Origin: CAYLXC01 sp964387865
GTDB lineage: Bacteria > Patescibacteriota > Microgenomatia > Daviesbacterales > UBA10151
DNA length: 64,000 nucleotides
Reading direction: 5' to 3'
Assembly (NCBI GenBank): GCA_964387865.1
Contig: CAYLXC010000002.1
Location: forward strand, 1 to 64,000
Positions 52,032 to 60,501 of this stretch are shown one piece after another. The position numbers and the translations under genes are program-made. Below the pieces are notes generated by a model. The model had not been told where the DNA came from, did not search any database, and saw only the letters and a list, made by a program, of their open reading frames with translations. The stretch's first letter is position 1, and every line of letters starts with the position of its first letter.

Positions 52032-53916
52032 GTCCTAGAGTTTGCATAATCTCATCTCTTATATCATATAGATCTCTATTTTTAAACCTAAATGCGTAAA
52101 AGTTTTCTGGTTTATAGAAAACACCACTAAAGAGAAATCCTTTGATACCATCCTTTTCCACTATTGCCTCCTTTAGCTTTTCTGGACAGACTTTCTCATT
52201 TCCGCCGCAAAGAAAATAAGTTCTTAAAAGTAGAGGAGTAAGTTCTGGCTTTAAGACTCTATCTTCCTGAAACATCATCCAGAAATTGAAACCTGCCATA
52301 ATTATTGTCTCATTAAAATAGCTATTATTATGGTCTTGTGATTCATCAAAATAAAAAACTGAGGGTTCAGTCAAACTAAAATTTTTAAGGTATGACTTTA
52401 GTTTTCCCTTCATTCTAATATGTTCAGATGCCTTGGTTCCTGCCACGTTTAATTCATAGTCAAAGTAATTAGCTATAGACTTACTATAAATTACAAACAT
52501 AAGAAGAGGTAGTAAAAAAACAGCTAATGCAAAAGGCCTAGTGAAATTTTTTGGATATAACTTTTCATAAATTAAGACAAAAGCAGTTGCAATAAGAAGA
52601 CTTACCCCTATAGCTGGTATAGTAAGGTAGCGGTGTATACCTACAAATACTAAAGCTATATCAGCGGGTAACCATGTAATAAATATGAAAAGGAATGCCA
52701 TTGCAGGACCCATAAATAAACAAAGGGTAAGATTATCCTTCATTTTTCTATCAATCCATTCAAGGAAAAAAGCGCATGCTAAAGAAAGAACAAACATCCC
52801 GACTAAAGCATTGGGCATTACAAAACTTGGGTCAAAATATATCCTTGAAGAAGGATCAATACCTAACCGACGGGTAGCAATATAGAAGGAAGCTAGAAAA
52901 AGAGTTATGAGTATGGTCAATGTTACGAGTATAAACTTACGAGGGTTTTTAGATAAAAGATAACCTGAAATTAAAATAATATTGCCAAAAATAAATAAAG
53001 GCCCCCCTAACAAGAATTTTAAATAACCAGTTAAATTATCTAAATTAATTACGCCTAGAGGTAAAGGATATTCTTTTGGTAGAAACATACTTCCTAAAGA
53101 AGCAAATGGTGTGAAAAGTAGGTGTGAATTTCCTTCAAATATTTTTTGGAAAAGCCCCATGCTGTTTCCTATAAAAAAAGGAATCATGTCGCTTTGAATA
53201 TTTGGCCTAATAAATATTAGAAGAATTACTGGGGTAAAAAGTAGTAATAATCTTTTTGCCCCTAAAACAATAGAGGATTTGGAGAATTTTTGACTGCAAA
53301 TATAGAGAAACTCACCTATAATTACAAGCGGCATTAGGGGATACATTCTCTCTGTTGCCAGAAAAAAGGCGAGATAAAAGGTGAGTATGACAGAAATTAG
53401 CAATCTCCAATCTGTTCTTTTTTTTTGGGCAAGATACCAATATATCCAAAGAAATATATTCATAAATGTAATTCCGAGATAATTTATGGTAGTCATTACC
53501 GTATAGAGAGCTGCCACAGTTGTAAAAGAATAAGCATAGATTAATGTTCCAAGTGTGGCGATTAATTTTCGTTTGGTGATTATGTAAAATAAAGGAAAGG
53601 CAGTAATAGTTGAAAGAAACTTTAAAATATAAGCTACTATATTATATTGGTAGAAGTCTAAACCAAAAAAATATTCCTGAATACCTAAATAATAATATTG
53701 TGTTGCATAGACTCCGCTTCTATTCCACATGTTTAAAAAACTTTCAAGTGAAAAGGGATTTTTTAGATGTTTAAATTGCAATAACCCCCCCCAATCTATA
53801 TCAGCAAAAGCGTAGCTTAGGTGAGGCTTGAGCATAAAATATTGTATCAGGGCAATTATCAAAGCTGTAAATAAAAACAACCAAATACTTGAATGGGTTT
53901 TAAGACTATTTAACAT
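52015..53916 (-). CDS. Polytopic GT-C-like membrane glycosyltransferase, paralogue family member 5 (633 aa)
   Basis: First-loop motif AFADIDWGGLLQF (Asp39, Asp41), about 11 TM segments, VGIHRYLTIPAIGVSLL, FYFDESQDHNNSYFNE, MAGFNFWMMF, and a terminal PENFYAFRFKNRDLYDIRDE. It is closest to member 4. The codons for the glycines after DW are a G8 run (C8 at 53785-53792 on the plus strand), so slippage would remove nearly the whole protein. ATG at 53916 is chosen over TTG at 53922; TATAAT lies 11 bp upstream. Likely extracytoplasmic glycosyltransferase. Confidence 0.68.
   Translation of the reverse strand: MLNSLKTHSSIWLFLFTALIIALIQYFMLKPHLSYAFADIDWGGLLQFKHLKNPFSLESFLNMWNRSGVYATQYYYLGIQEYFFGLDFYQYNIVAYILKFLSTITAFPLFYIITKRKLIATLGTLIYAYSFTTVAALYTVMTTINYLGITFMNIFLWIYWYLAQKKRTDWRLLISVILTFYLAFFLATERMYPLMPLVIIGEFLYICSQKFSKSSIVLGAKRLLLLFTPVILLIFIRPNIQSDMIPFFIGNSMGLFQKIFEGNSHLLFTPFASLGSMFLPKEYPLPLGVINLDNLTGYLKFLLGGPLFIFGNIILISGYLLSKNPRKFILVTLTILITLFLASFYIATRRLGIDPSSRIYFDPSFVMPNALVGMFVLSLACAFFLEWIDRKMKDNLTLCLFMGPAMAFLFIFITWLPADIALVFVGIHRYLTIPAIGVSLLIATAFVLIYEKLYPKNFTRPFALAVFLLPLLMFVIYSKSIANYFDYELNVAGTKASEHIRMKGKLKSYLKNFSLTEPSVFYFDESQDHNNSYFNETIIMAGFNFWMMFQEDRVLKPELTPLLLRTYFLCGGNEKVCPEKLKEAIVEKDGIKGFLFSGVFYKPENFYAFRFKNRDLYDIRDEIMQTLGLKSLL
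53785..53792 (-). repeat. C8/G8 homopolymer next to the first-loop acidic motif
   Basis: Eight consecutive C on the plus strand encode consecutive glycines right after the Asp-x-Asp-Trp motif of GT-C-like member 5. It is the longest G/C run seen in this AT-rich window. Confidence 0.5.
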
Positions 53917-53927
53917 ACGCAAAATAT

Positions 53928-53935
53928 ATTATAGT
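53928..53935. promoter_or_regulatory. Overlapping divergent -10 elements
   Basis: Minus-strand TATAAT (53933-53928) serves the GT-C-like gene (ATG 53916) and plus-strand TATAGT (53930-53935) serves the RmlD-like gene (ATG 53949). They share four base positions in a 32-bp gap. Confidence 0.42.
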
Positions 53936-53948
53936 ACACTAATTCGGT

Positions 53949-54842
53949 ATGATTAGAAAAGATAAAGATAAAAGGATTTTACTTTTTGGAGGGAGTGGCT
54001 TAGTTGGCTCAAGGATTATAAAGCTCCTTAATAATCGTTTCCAAATAATTGCCCCCCCACATATGAAAGTGGATGTTACCCAAAGAGCCCAAGTAGATAA
54101 AATCATTGAACAGGTTTTGCCAGATCATATAATTTATGCTGTGGGTTTAACAAGTGTGGATAAAGCGGAAGAGAATTCTAAATTGGCTTATTTATTAAAC
54201 ACAAAGGCACCCACTATGGTGGCCGAAAAGGCTAGTCAACTTCACATTCCAATACTTTATTTCTCAACAGATGCTGTTTTTGATGGAACAAAAAGCATCA
54301 GTCCTTATGAGGAAAGCGATAAGACTAACCCTATCTCAATGTATGGTAAATCAAAGCTTTTGGGTGAGCAAATGGTTCTGGCCCTTTCTGACAAAAATTG
54401 TGTAGTAAGAATTATTACGGTTTACTCACACGTCACAACTGAGAAAAGAGGCTTTGTTCAAGCTGTACTTGAGGCTTTATCAAAAGGAGAAAAATTTCAA
54501 GGAATTACAGATCAAATAATCAATCCGATCTATGTTGATGATATAGTAAAGGCCATATATCTTTTGATTAATAGTAAAAGCTTTGGCATATATCATTTAG
54601 GTGCAACAGATTATATTACAAACTATAATTTTATTAGGAAACTAGCCAAACACCTTAGTTTGGATGAGAAGCTGATAGAAGGGATAACCTTTAAGGAATT
54701 TTTTAAAAATAAATTGGCAAAGAGAACCAAATATTGTTGGCTAGATACTTCTCTTTTCAGAAAAGAATTTGGTGAAAACGTCCTTCATACTGTGGATGAA
54801 AGCATCATGCTTTTTAAGAAAAATTTAAAGAGGCCATCTTGA
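53949..54842 (+). CDS. RmlD-like sugar-nucleotide reductase
   Basis: The 297-aa SDR has LFGGSGLVGSR, VGLTSVDKAEEN, STDAVFDGTKS and MYGKSKLLGEQM (canonical Tyr and Lys), the RmlD series. It is a paralogue of 39093-40019, with a similar WLDT segment near the end. A C7 tract (54052-54058) encodes Ala-Pro-Pro near the N-terminus. The gene is a single-gene unit whose 3' end overlaps the opposing GT2 gene by 29 bp. Probably reduces a 4-keto-deoxy sugar; substrate unknown. Confidence 0.8.
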   Translation: MIRKDKDKRILLFGGSGLVGSRIIKLLNNRFQIIAPPHMKVDVTQRAQVDKIIEQVLPDHIIYAVGLTSVDKAEENSKLAYLLNTKAPTMVAEKASQLHIPILYFSTDAVFDGTKSISPYEESDKTNPISMYGKSKLLGEQMVLALSDKNCVVRIITVYSHVTTEKRGFVQAVLEALSKGEKFQGITDQIINPIYVDDIVKAIYLLINSKSFGIYHLGATDYITNYNFIRKLAKHLSLDEKLIEGITFKEFFKNKLAKRTKYCWLDTSLFRKEFGENVLHTVDESIMLFKKNLKRPS

Positions 54843-55560
54843 AGTGTTTAAATCTTTTAACTATCCCCCAAAGGTACCAATAAATATATCTTGGTAACCA
54901 TTTAAATAGTTTGAATTTAGATTTGCCAAAATGTCTTTCTTTCCAAATAGATGGGGTTTCTGTGATTTTATATCCCAAAAGATAAGCTTTGATTAAAATT
55001 TCCATGGCAAATTCCCAGCCCCCAAGGGATTGAATTTTTATTCTTTTTAAAACTTGCCTTCGATACATCTTATATCCATTAGTTAAATCAGAAGTTGGAA
55101 TACCAAGAAGGATGGGGGTAGTAAGTCCTGCAATTTTTGAGAGAATAGTTTTTATAAATCTTCCGCCTACTTGTTTCCCACCTTTTGAATAACGGGTAGC
55201 ACAGACAATGTCAAAATCCCTCTTTGCCAGTTGATACATTTTATTGATAGTTTCTGGGTCATCAGCCAAATCTGCTGGCATAACCACAATAAATTCTCCC
55301 AAGCTTTCCATAAAACCAGTTTTAACAGCATTGATCAAACCACCACCCCAAGCATTCTTTACAAGCTTCACATTTGGAATTTTATTCTTAAGTTTTTTTA
55401 TAACTGTTATTGTGTCGTCATTATCGAAATCATATACAATAATTACCTCATGTTCACTCTTTACAGCAGATTCCAAAGAATAAAGGAAGGCAGATATATT
55501 TGGACCCTCATTCAAAACAGGTACAATAATGCTGATTGGAAATTTTTGTTTAGTAAGCAT
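54814..55560 (-). CDS. Dpm1-like polyprenyl-phosphate glycosyltransferase (GT2)
   Basis: The 248-aa protein has SIIVPVLNEGPNI, IVYDFDNDDTI, a WGGGLINAVKTGF helix, VVMPADLADDPE (metal-binding acidic run) and TNGYKMYRR, matching Dpm1-type enzymes. No C-terminal GtrA-like membrane domain is attached. It is the third such enzyme in the window, alongside 36397 and 40009, and would charge polyprenyl phosphate for the GT-C proteins. Confidence 0.82.
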   Translation of the reverse strand: MLTKQKFPISIIVPVLNEGPNISAFLYSLESAVKSEHEVIIVYDFDNDDTITVIKKLKNKIPNVKLVKNAWGGGLINAVKTGFMESLGEFIVVMPADLADDPETINKMYQLAKRDFDIVCATRYSKGGKQVGGRFIKTILSKIAGLTTPILLGIPTSDLTNGYKMYRRQVLKRIKIQSLGGWEFAMEILIKAYLLGYKITETPSIWKERHFGKSKFKLFKWLPRYIYWYLWGIVKRFKHFKMASLNFS

Positions 55561-55630
55561 AATCCCTATTAGTCTAGAATTATTTTATTTTTTAAACAAG
55601 AACCAATACAAAAAATTGCCAAAACAACAT

Positions 55631-55639
55631 TGATATGAT
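55631..55639 (+). promoter_or_regulatory. Extended -10 of the final plus-strand run
   Basis: TGATATGAT (TG-N-TATGAT) ends 11 bp before the GTG at 55651, predicting a 4-5 base leader. An AAAAGGA follows inside this interval but lies very close to the GTG. Confidence 0.4.
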
Positions 55640-55650
55640 AGAAAAGGATT

Positions 55651-56517
55651 GTGAAAAAAGTTTCAGTTATTATACCTACTTATAATAGTTGGAAGACGCT
55701 TAAAAGTTGTATTATATCTATTCAAAATCAAACTATTAAACCTAAGGAGATTATAGTTGTGGATAATGGATCAACTGATGGGACTGCTCAAAAAGTAAAA
55801 AAACTTTTCACAAAGATCAAATTGATTACCCTAGATAAAAATACAGGGGTTACCGGTGGTAGAAATACTGGTATAAAAAGAGCTAACTCTATGTCAGATT
55901 ATTTATTTTTTTTTGATCATGATATGGTGGCTGAAAAAGATATGCTTAAAGAATTAATAAAAGTGACAGATACGGATACTAACATTGGGATTGTTACCCC
56001 AAAGATTTATTATTATGGGAAGAAAAAAAGAATTTGGTCAGCAGGAACGGGGATTAATCTTTGGACAGGACAAGTTTTATTCAGAGGGGGAGATGACCGT
56101 GCTCAATACGAGAGAGTGGAAGAAGTACAGGTTGCCCCAGCTGCAATTTTGGTGAGAAAAGAGGTTATTAAGAAAATAGGCGGATTCGATAACAGATACT
56201 TTGCCACTTATGAAGATACAGATTTTTGTTTCCGTGCTAGGAAGATAGGTTTTAAGACATTTTATGTCCCAAAAGCAAGAGCTTATCATAAGTTATCTTG
56301 GGATCCAAAAGATGATGCTGCAAGAGTCTTGTCAAGATCTTACTGGGTTGGAAGAAATCGTGTAATTTTTATGAAGGATTTTGGTAAAAATTTTTTCATA
56401 TTCCTTATGTTTTTGCCAATCTACTTTGTTTATTATTTATATGTAGCATTAAAAAATAAAAATATTGGAGGATGGTTTAAATTTATACAAGGCACAATTT
56501 ACGGTTTTTTTACTTGA
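55651..56517 (+). CDS. Glycosyltransferase family 2, rhamnosyltransferase-like
   Basis: The 288-aa GT-A enzyme starts (GTG) with SVIIPTYNSWKTL, has VVDNGSTDGTAQ, NTGVTGGRNTGI, a FFDHDMVAEKDM metal site and YEDTDFCFRARKIGF (ED acceptor motif), closest to WbbL/RfbF-type rhamnosyltransferases. A hydrophobic C-terminal helix near residues 250-270 may bind the membrane. It leads a run of GT-C genes and is followed by the 1162-aa protein after 7 bp. Confidence 0.85.
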   Translation: MKKVSVIIPTYNSWKTLKSCIISIQNQTIKPKEIIVVDNGSTDGTAQKVKKLFTKIKLITLDKNTGVTGGRNTGIKRANSMSDYLFFFDHDMVAEKDMLKELIKVTDTDTNIGIVTPKIYYYGKKKRIWSAGTGINLWTGQVLFRGGDDRAQYERVEEVQVAPAAILVRKEVIKKIGGFDNRYFATYEDTDFCFRARKIGFKTFYVPKARAYHKLSWDPKDDAARVLSRSYWVGRNRVIFMKDFGKNFFIFLMFLPIYFVYYLYVALKNKNIGGWFKFIQGTIYGFFT

Positions 56518-56524
56518 AAAATAG

Positions 56525-59500
56525 ATGAGCTTAAGGATAAATATAACATTGCTGATACTCCTGCTCATTCCCACCTTGCTAGTCTTAATTTGGTTTAGAC
56601 ATGGTAATATTATGGCTACGGGGGAATCAGGAATTCCCTTCTATGATTTTAATATACAATTAAAAATTAACAAGGATGCTTGGGCAGATTATACTCTAGG
56701 ACATCCTACTAATATTGGTGTTGCTGCCACTCCTACGTACTGGTTCTTTGCAAGTTTGCAAAGCTTTGGAATTCCAGACTTCTTACTTCAAGCTTTTTTC
56801 TTTTGGTTGGTTTTAGTAATTTCCGGTATCAGTATTTTTTTATTATCCAAAGAACTTTTTAATAAATTAGATAGTAAATTTTTAATACTTGCTGTATTTT
56901 TTTATTGGTTTAACCCATTTGCCTTAGTTAACATTTGGAATAGATTTTTAAATAATTATTTTGTTTTTTATGCATTTGTACCACTTGCGCTGCTTCTTTT
57001 CATAAAAGGGATCAGATTGCAAAGATATATTTATTCTATCTTGATAGGTCTTTTGTCTGCAATATTCTCTTATTCTCAAACATCTATGGCATTAAATGTA
57101 ATATTTTGGTTAGTCCTATTTTATACCGCTATATTTTATATATTTGTAGAAAACAGCTGGATAAATAGATTCTTTATAATTAAGTTTTTTATATTGACAT
57201 TTATTTTTTGGTTTGTAGTTAATAGTTGGTGGATTAATCAAGTTTTTAATTATATATCATCAGGCAGTTTTGATGCTGTTTCTACAGGTTCCTTCACAGC
57301 AATTGGAAATTATCAAACATTCGCTAACTTAAGCGCAATACTTGGAAATATATCAGACCTAATTAGATTACGTCATGACTATTTTTTTAACAATCCAGAT
57401 ATATCTTGGATAAAAATTTATAATTCCCCAATATTTACTTTATTTAATTTTTTTATGGCTATGCTAATTTCTATTCCCATCATTTTTATAAAAAATCGAG
57501 CAGTACTTTTTACTGGAGGATTATTTTTAATAGGTATTTTTTTAACTAAAGGTAATAATCCTCCTTTTGGTGAGATCAATGACAGTGTGTTTTTGTTCTC
57601 CCCATTAATGCAGCTATTCAGAAATCCATTCGAGAAGTTTGGATTTATACTTGCTTTATCATCAACGCTTTTATTTATACAAGGCTCAAAATCTATATGC
57701 GATTTATTAAAAAATAAAGCCAGGGAACTATTTTATTTCTCTGTCGTTATAATAATTACTTTAGTTTGGGGAATATCTTTTTGGACAGGTTCTGTATTCA
57801 TAGGCGCAGAAAGACCAATCAATGATTCTAAGATAGGTTATCAGGTTAAGGTACCAGAGCATTACAAACAAGCATCTGAATGGTTGAGATCCCAAAATGA
57901 TGACTTTAGATTAATCGTTTTGCCAATAGGGGGGGAAGGGATAACTTATAAATGGGAAAAAGGTTATTCTGGGGTTGAATTAACTAATCAGTTGTTACCT
58001 AAAACTGCCATATCTTTTAGTACTAATATTCCGTTTTATGATGATGTTTCAAAAAATATTGAGAGATTATTTCTTACAACAAACTTATTGCCATCCCTAT
58101 CCAATGCACTAAACACAAAATATATATTATATAGACCAGATATAGACTGGGAGGTAAGGAAAATGAGAGATCCCAAAGTAGTACTCTCTAAATTGGAGGA
58201 AAAACAACAAAAAGGGGAATTAACAAAAGTTGCTCAATTTGGTGATTTGATTTTCTTTCAGATTACATCCAAGGACAAAGAGGAGATTTATACAGCTAAC
58301 ACTACATTCTTAAGTTATTCAAAACCGAATATTTCTGATTTAGAATTCTCTCAAAGTAATTTGGTAATTAGTACGGGGAATAAAATAGATAAGATACCGA
58401 AAAATAAAATCGAGGGGGAAGTTATACACCCTAAGGCGCAATTTTTTTTAGATTATAAAAAAGAGCCTGTTTTTGAGATTAGACAAGATATTTTTCCGCA
58501 TGTGGCAATTTTACCGAAACAAATAAGTTATCCTTTTGTTGTAATTAAAGATAGACTTAAGGAGGAAACCATTAAAGACAGAGAAGAATTATTGGAATAT
58601 AGACTTGTTATTTTAGGAAAGAGATTGGTTGAGGCTAAGTTTTCAGCGGATTTAAATGATGAAGGCGGGATACGTATAGCAATAGTTCATTACCATACAC
58701 TTTTGGATAGGACAATTAGATTGCTTGAACAGCTTTATATGATTGATCAGGGAAATAAACAAGCTTCACTCCAAGGTAAGCTATACTTAATATTTTCAAG
58801 GCATGTTAAAGTTTTAGAAGATTTGCAAAATAGGTTTGGGCAAACTAGCAAAACAGGAGTAGAGGTAGAAAGTACTTTAAAATTGCTAAAGACAAGTCTG
58901 ATCCGAGCCCATATTTATCCCGCTTACGGTTTTTTGGAAGATTTAGAATTCCCGCTAAAAAGGAGAATGATATATCATTTTGAAGTTAAAAAGAGCGGGG
59001 AATATGAGTTACTTTGGGATGAGAAGATATTGAATGGCTATTACAAAATATCTTCAGGCGATCAAATAGTGCTACAAGTTGACGATGAACTTTCTAAAAT
59101 GAATTTAAAAACTGATGGTAAAGGTCATGTCAGCTTAGGTAAAGTTTATTTTGAAGAAGGTAGTCACGAAATTGGATTAAACTTGCCAGAGGAAATAAAT
59201 CTTATAGAGGTTCCTTTAAGCATGAATTTTAAGGTTGATCATGGAAGTAAAGTTGATTACTTTCCGATCAAAAATTACGATTCTTATTCAAGCTACAACA
59301 TTAATTTTGATTATTGGATAAAAAAAGGCAATGGTGTTCAAATTTTAGTATACGATAAAAAGCCTGAAGATATAATATCTACAACGAAGCCTCGTAAGGA
59401 GTCCGTAGTAGGACCGGATTTATATGATTATACACCTAAAAATTATTTTGGGTTGTTTAAACTATCTGAAGGTGCTGAAGAGGCAACTATTGCATTAGAA

Positions 59501-60013
59501 GTAATTCCTTGGAATGACTGCGAAACAATATTCTACTCTAACAGAAGGGAACGGTGCAAAACTGAGGATTTTAGGAGACCATACGATAAGACCACAGATG
59601 TTGATATCAGTAAACTGAGTGTAACGCGTAGCTTTTCTGATTTGCCAGTTTTAGTAAAAAAAGATCTAGTTGATAAATCTTTATCTCCCCAACACAAATT
59701 TAAGAAATTAGATACAACAACTTATCAGATAGAAATAAAGGAGGTCAAAAAACCCTTCTTTCTTGTTTTTTCCGAATTGTTTGATCCGGGTTGGAGATTG
59801 ATGGATACTGATGGAAAGATTTTAAATTATCAACACTTCTTGGCAAATGGTTATGCCAATGGTTGGTATATTGATAGGATGGGTAATTTTCAAATAATCC
59901 TAAAATTTACTCCTCAAGATTTATTAAAATTGGGTGAAAAAATATCTTTCGTAGGAGTTTCTTTTGGATTAATATTTGTAGCCTATGAAATTTGGTGGAG
60001 AAAAAATGCTTAA
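56525..60013 (+). CDS. Large GT-C type membrane glycosyltransferase with an inserted domain (1162 aa)
   Basis: Residues 1-570 correspond to the 733-aa paralogue at 22688: WFRHGNIMA, NIWNRFL, LFRNPFEKFGF and KGYSGVEL all align. The beta domain at the C-terminus (LVFSELFDPGWR, NGYANGWYIDRMGNF) and last TM helix also match. Between them lie about 430 extra residues: a charged helical part near 660-800, then beta-rich segments. These are predicted to face outward with the C-terminal domain and might bind the acceptor or a peptidoglycan or S-layer partner. A G7 run occurs at 57929-57935. The small partner gene follows at once. Confidence 0.72.
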   Translation: MSLRINITLLILLLIPTLLVLIWFRHGNIMATGESGIPFYDFNIQLKINKDAWADYTLGHPTNIGVAATPTYWFFASLQSFGIPDFLLQAFFFWLVLVISGISIFLLSKELFNKLDSKFLILAVFFYWFNPFALVNIWNRFLNNYFVFYAFVPLALLLFIKGIRLQRYIYSILIGLLSAIFSYSQTSMALNVIFWLVLFYTAIFYIFVENSWINRFFIIKFFILTFIFWFVVNSWWINQVFNYISSGSFDAVSTGSFTAIGNYQTFANLSAILGNISDLIRLRHDYFFNNPDISWIKIYNSPIFTLFNFFMAMLISIPIIFIKNRAVLFTGGLFLIGIFLTKGNNPPFGEINDSVFLFSPLMQLFRNPFEKFGFILALSSTLLFIQGSKSICDLLKNKARELFYFSVVIIITLVWGISFWTGSVFIGAERPINDSKIGYQVKVPEHYKQASEWLRSQNDDFRLIVLPIGGEGITYKWEKGYSGVELTNQLLPKTAISFSTNIPFYDDVSKNIERLFLTTNLLPSLSNALNTKYILYRPDIDWEVRKMRDPKVVLSKLEEKQQKGELTKVAQFGDLIFFQITSKDKEEIYTANTTFLSYSKPNISDLEFSQSNLVISTGNKIDKIPKNKIEGEVIHPKAQFFLDYKKEPVFEIRQDIFPHVAILPKQISYPFVVIKDRLKEETIKDREELLEYRLVILGKRLVEAKFSADLNDEGGIRIAIVHYHTLLDRTIRLLEQLYMIDQGNKQASLQGKLYLIFSRHVKVLEDLQNRFGQTSKTGVEVESTLKLLKTSLIRAHIYPAYGFLEDLEFPLKRRMIYHFEVKKSGEYELLWDEKILNGYYKISSGDQIVLQVDDELSKMNLKTDGKGHVSLGKVYFEEGSHEIGLNLPEEINLIEVPLSMNFKVDHGSKVDYFPIKNYDSYSSYNINFDYWIKKGNGVQILVYDKKPEDIISTTKPRKESVVGPDLYDYTPKNYFGLFKLSEGAEEATIALEVIPWNDCETIFYSNRRERCKTEDFRRPYDKTTDVDISKLSVTRSFSDLPVLVKKDLVDKSLSPQHKFKKLDTTTYQIEIKEVKKPFFLVFSELFDPGWRLMDTDGKILNYQHFLANGYANGWYIDRMGNFQIILKFTPQDLLKLGEKISFVGVSFGLIFVAYEIWWRKNA
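57929..57935 (+). repeat. G7 tract in the 1162-aa GT-C gene
   Basis: Seven consecutive G encode the Gly-Gly of LPIGGEG. Slippage would truncate the soluble domains while leaving most of the membrane part. Confidence 0.4.
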
Positions 60014-60323
60014 GATAATTAAAATTAGTTTACCTTTGATTTGGTTTTCAGGGATTGTTTATCTTCTTATTAGCTCTTTAATTGAGAATCGTTTCCTTGA
60101 GGAATATATTTATTGGTTAGTTTTGATAGGCTTAATTTTTTTTATATGGTTATGGAAGAGAAACAGCAAATTTTCATTGTATTCTTCTTTTACTCTATTT
60201 TTAATTTCTGCACTAATTGTGACCTTTGGTTTTAAAGATATCGGGGAATTTATAATGAGGTTAAGTTTTATTTTTTTGTTGGTAGGTTACATTCAATCAT
60301 TGGTAGAGTATAAAAGGGAGTAG
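60006..60323 (+). CDS. Small membrane partner protein of the GT-C transferase (105 aa)
   Basis: ATG at 60006 has the best ribosome binding site in the window (GGTGGAG, 5 bp spacing) and overlaps the GT-C gene by 8 bp; an ATG at 59985 is the alternative. The 105-aa product has three to four hydrophobic helices. From residue 35 it matches the 69-aa protein at 24886: IYWLVL, a basic Lys-Arg stretch, and KDIGEFIMRLSFIFLLVG. The extra N-terminal helix is unique to this copy. Same position after a paralogous GT-C gene. No named family recognised. Confidence 0.75.
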   Translation: MLKIIKISLPLIWFSGIVYLLISSLIENRFLEEYIYWLVLIGLIFFIWLWKRNSKFSLYSSFTLFLISALIVTFGFKDIGEFIMRLSFIFLLVGYIQSLVEYKRE

Positions 60324-60330
60324 TGTTTCG

Positions 60331-60501
60331 ATGAAAAGTAAATACTTATTTTCGGTATTTCTATTAGGTCTTCTCATAAGTTTTGTCTCGCTAATTTTAG
60401 ATCATCCAGGTTTTGCTTTGCGGATTGTTATTTACAATTACTTCATATTGAGTTTAGCGGTAGTAGTGTATATATGGGAGATAAAGAAAAATGAAAAATA
60501 A
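60331..60501 (+). CDS. 56-aa membrane microprotein, function unknown
   Basis: An ATG ORF of 56 codons with GGGAG 10 bp upstream. It encodes a hydrophobic helix (residues 5-24), a short DHPGF turn, and a second helix (31-50) ending in a charged IKKNEK tail, so a two-TM hairpin. It overlaps the next GT-C gene by 11 bp and starts 7 bp after the partner gene, consistent with translational coupling. It resembles the small GT-C partners in size and position but lacks their DIxExIMR motif. Confidence 0.6.
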   Translation: MKSKYLFSVFLLGLLISFVSLILDHPGFALRIVIYNYFILSLAVVVYIWEIKKNEK

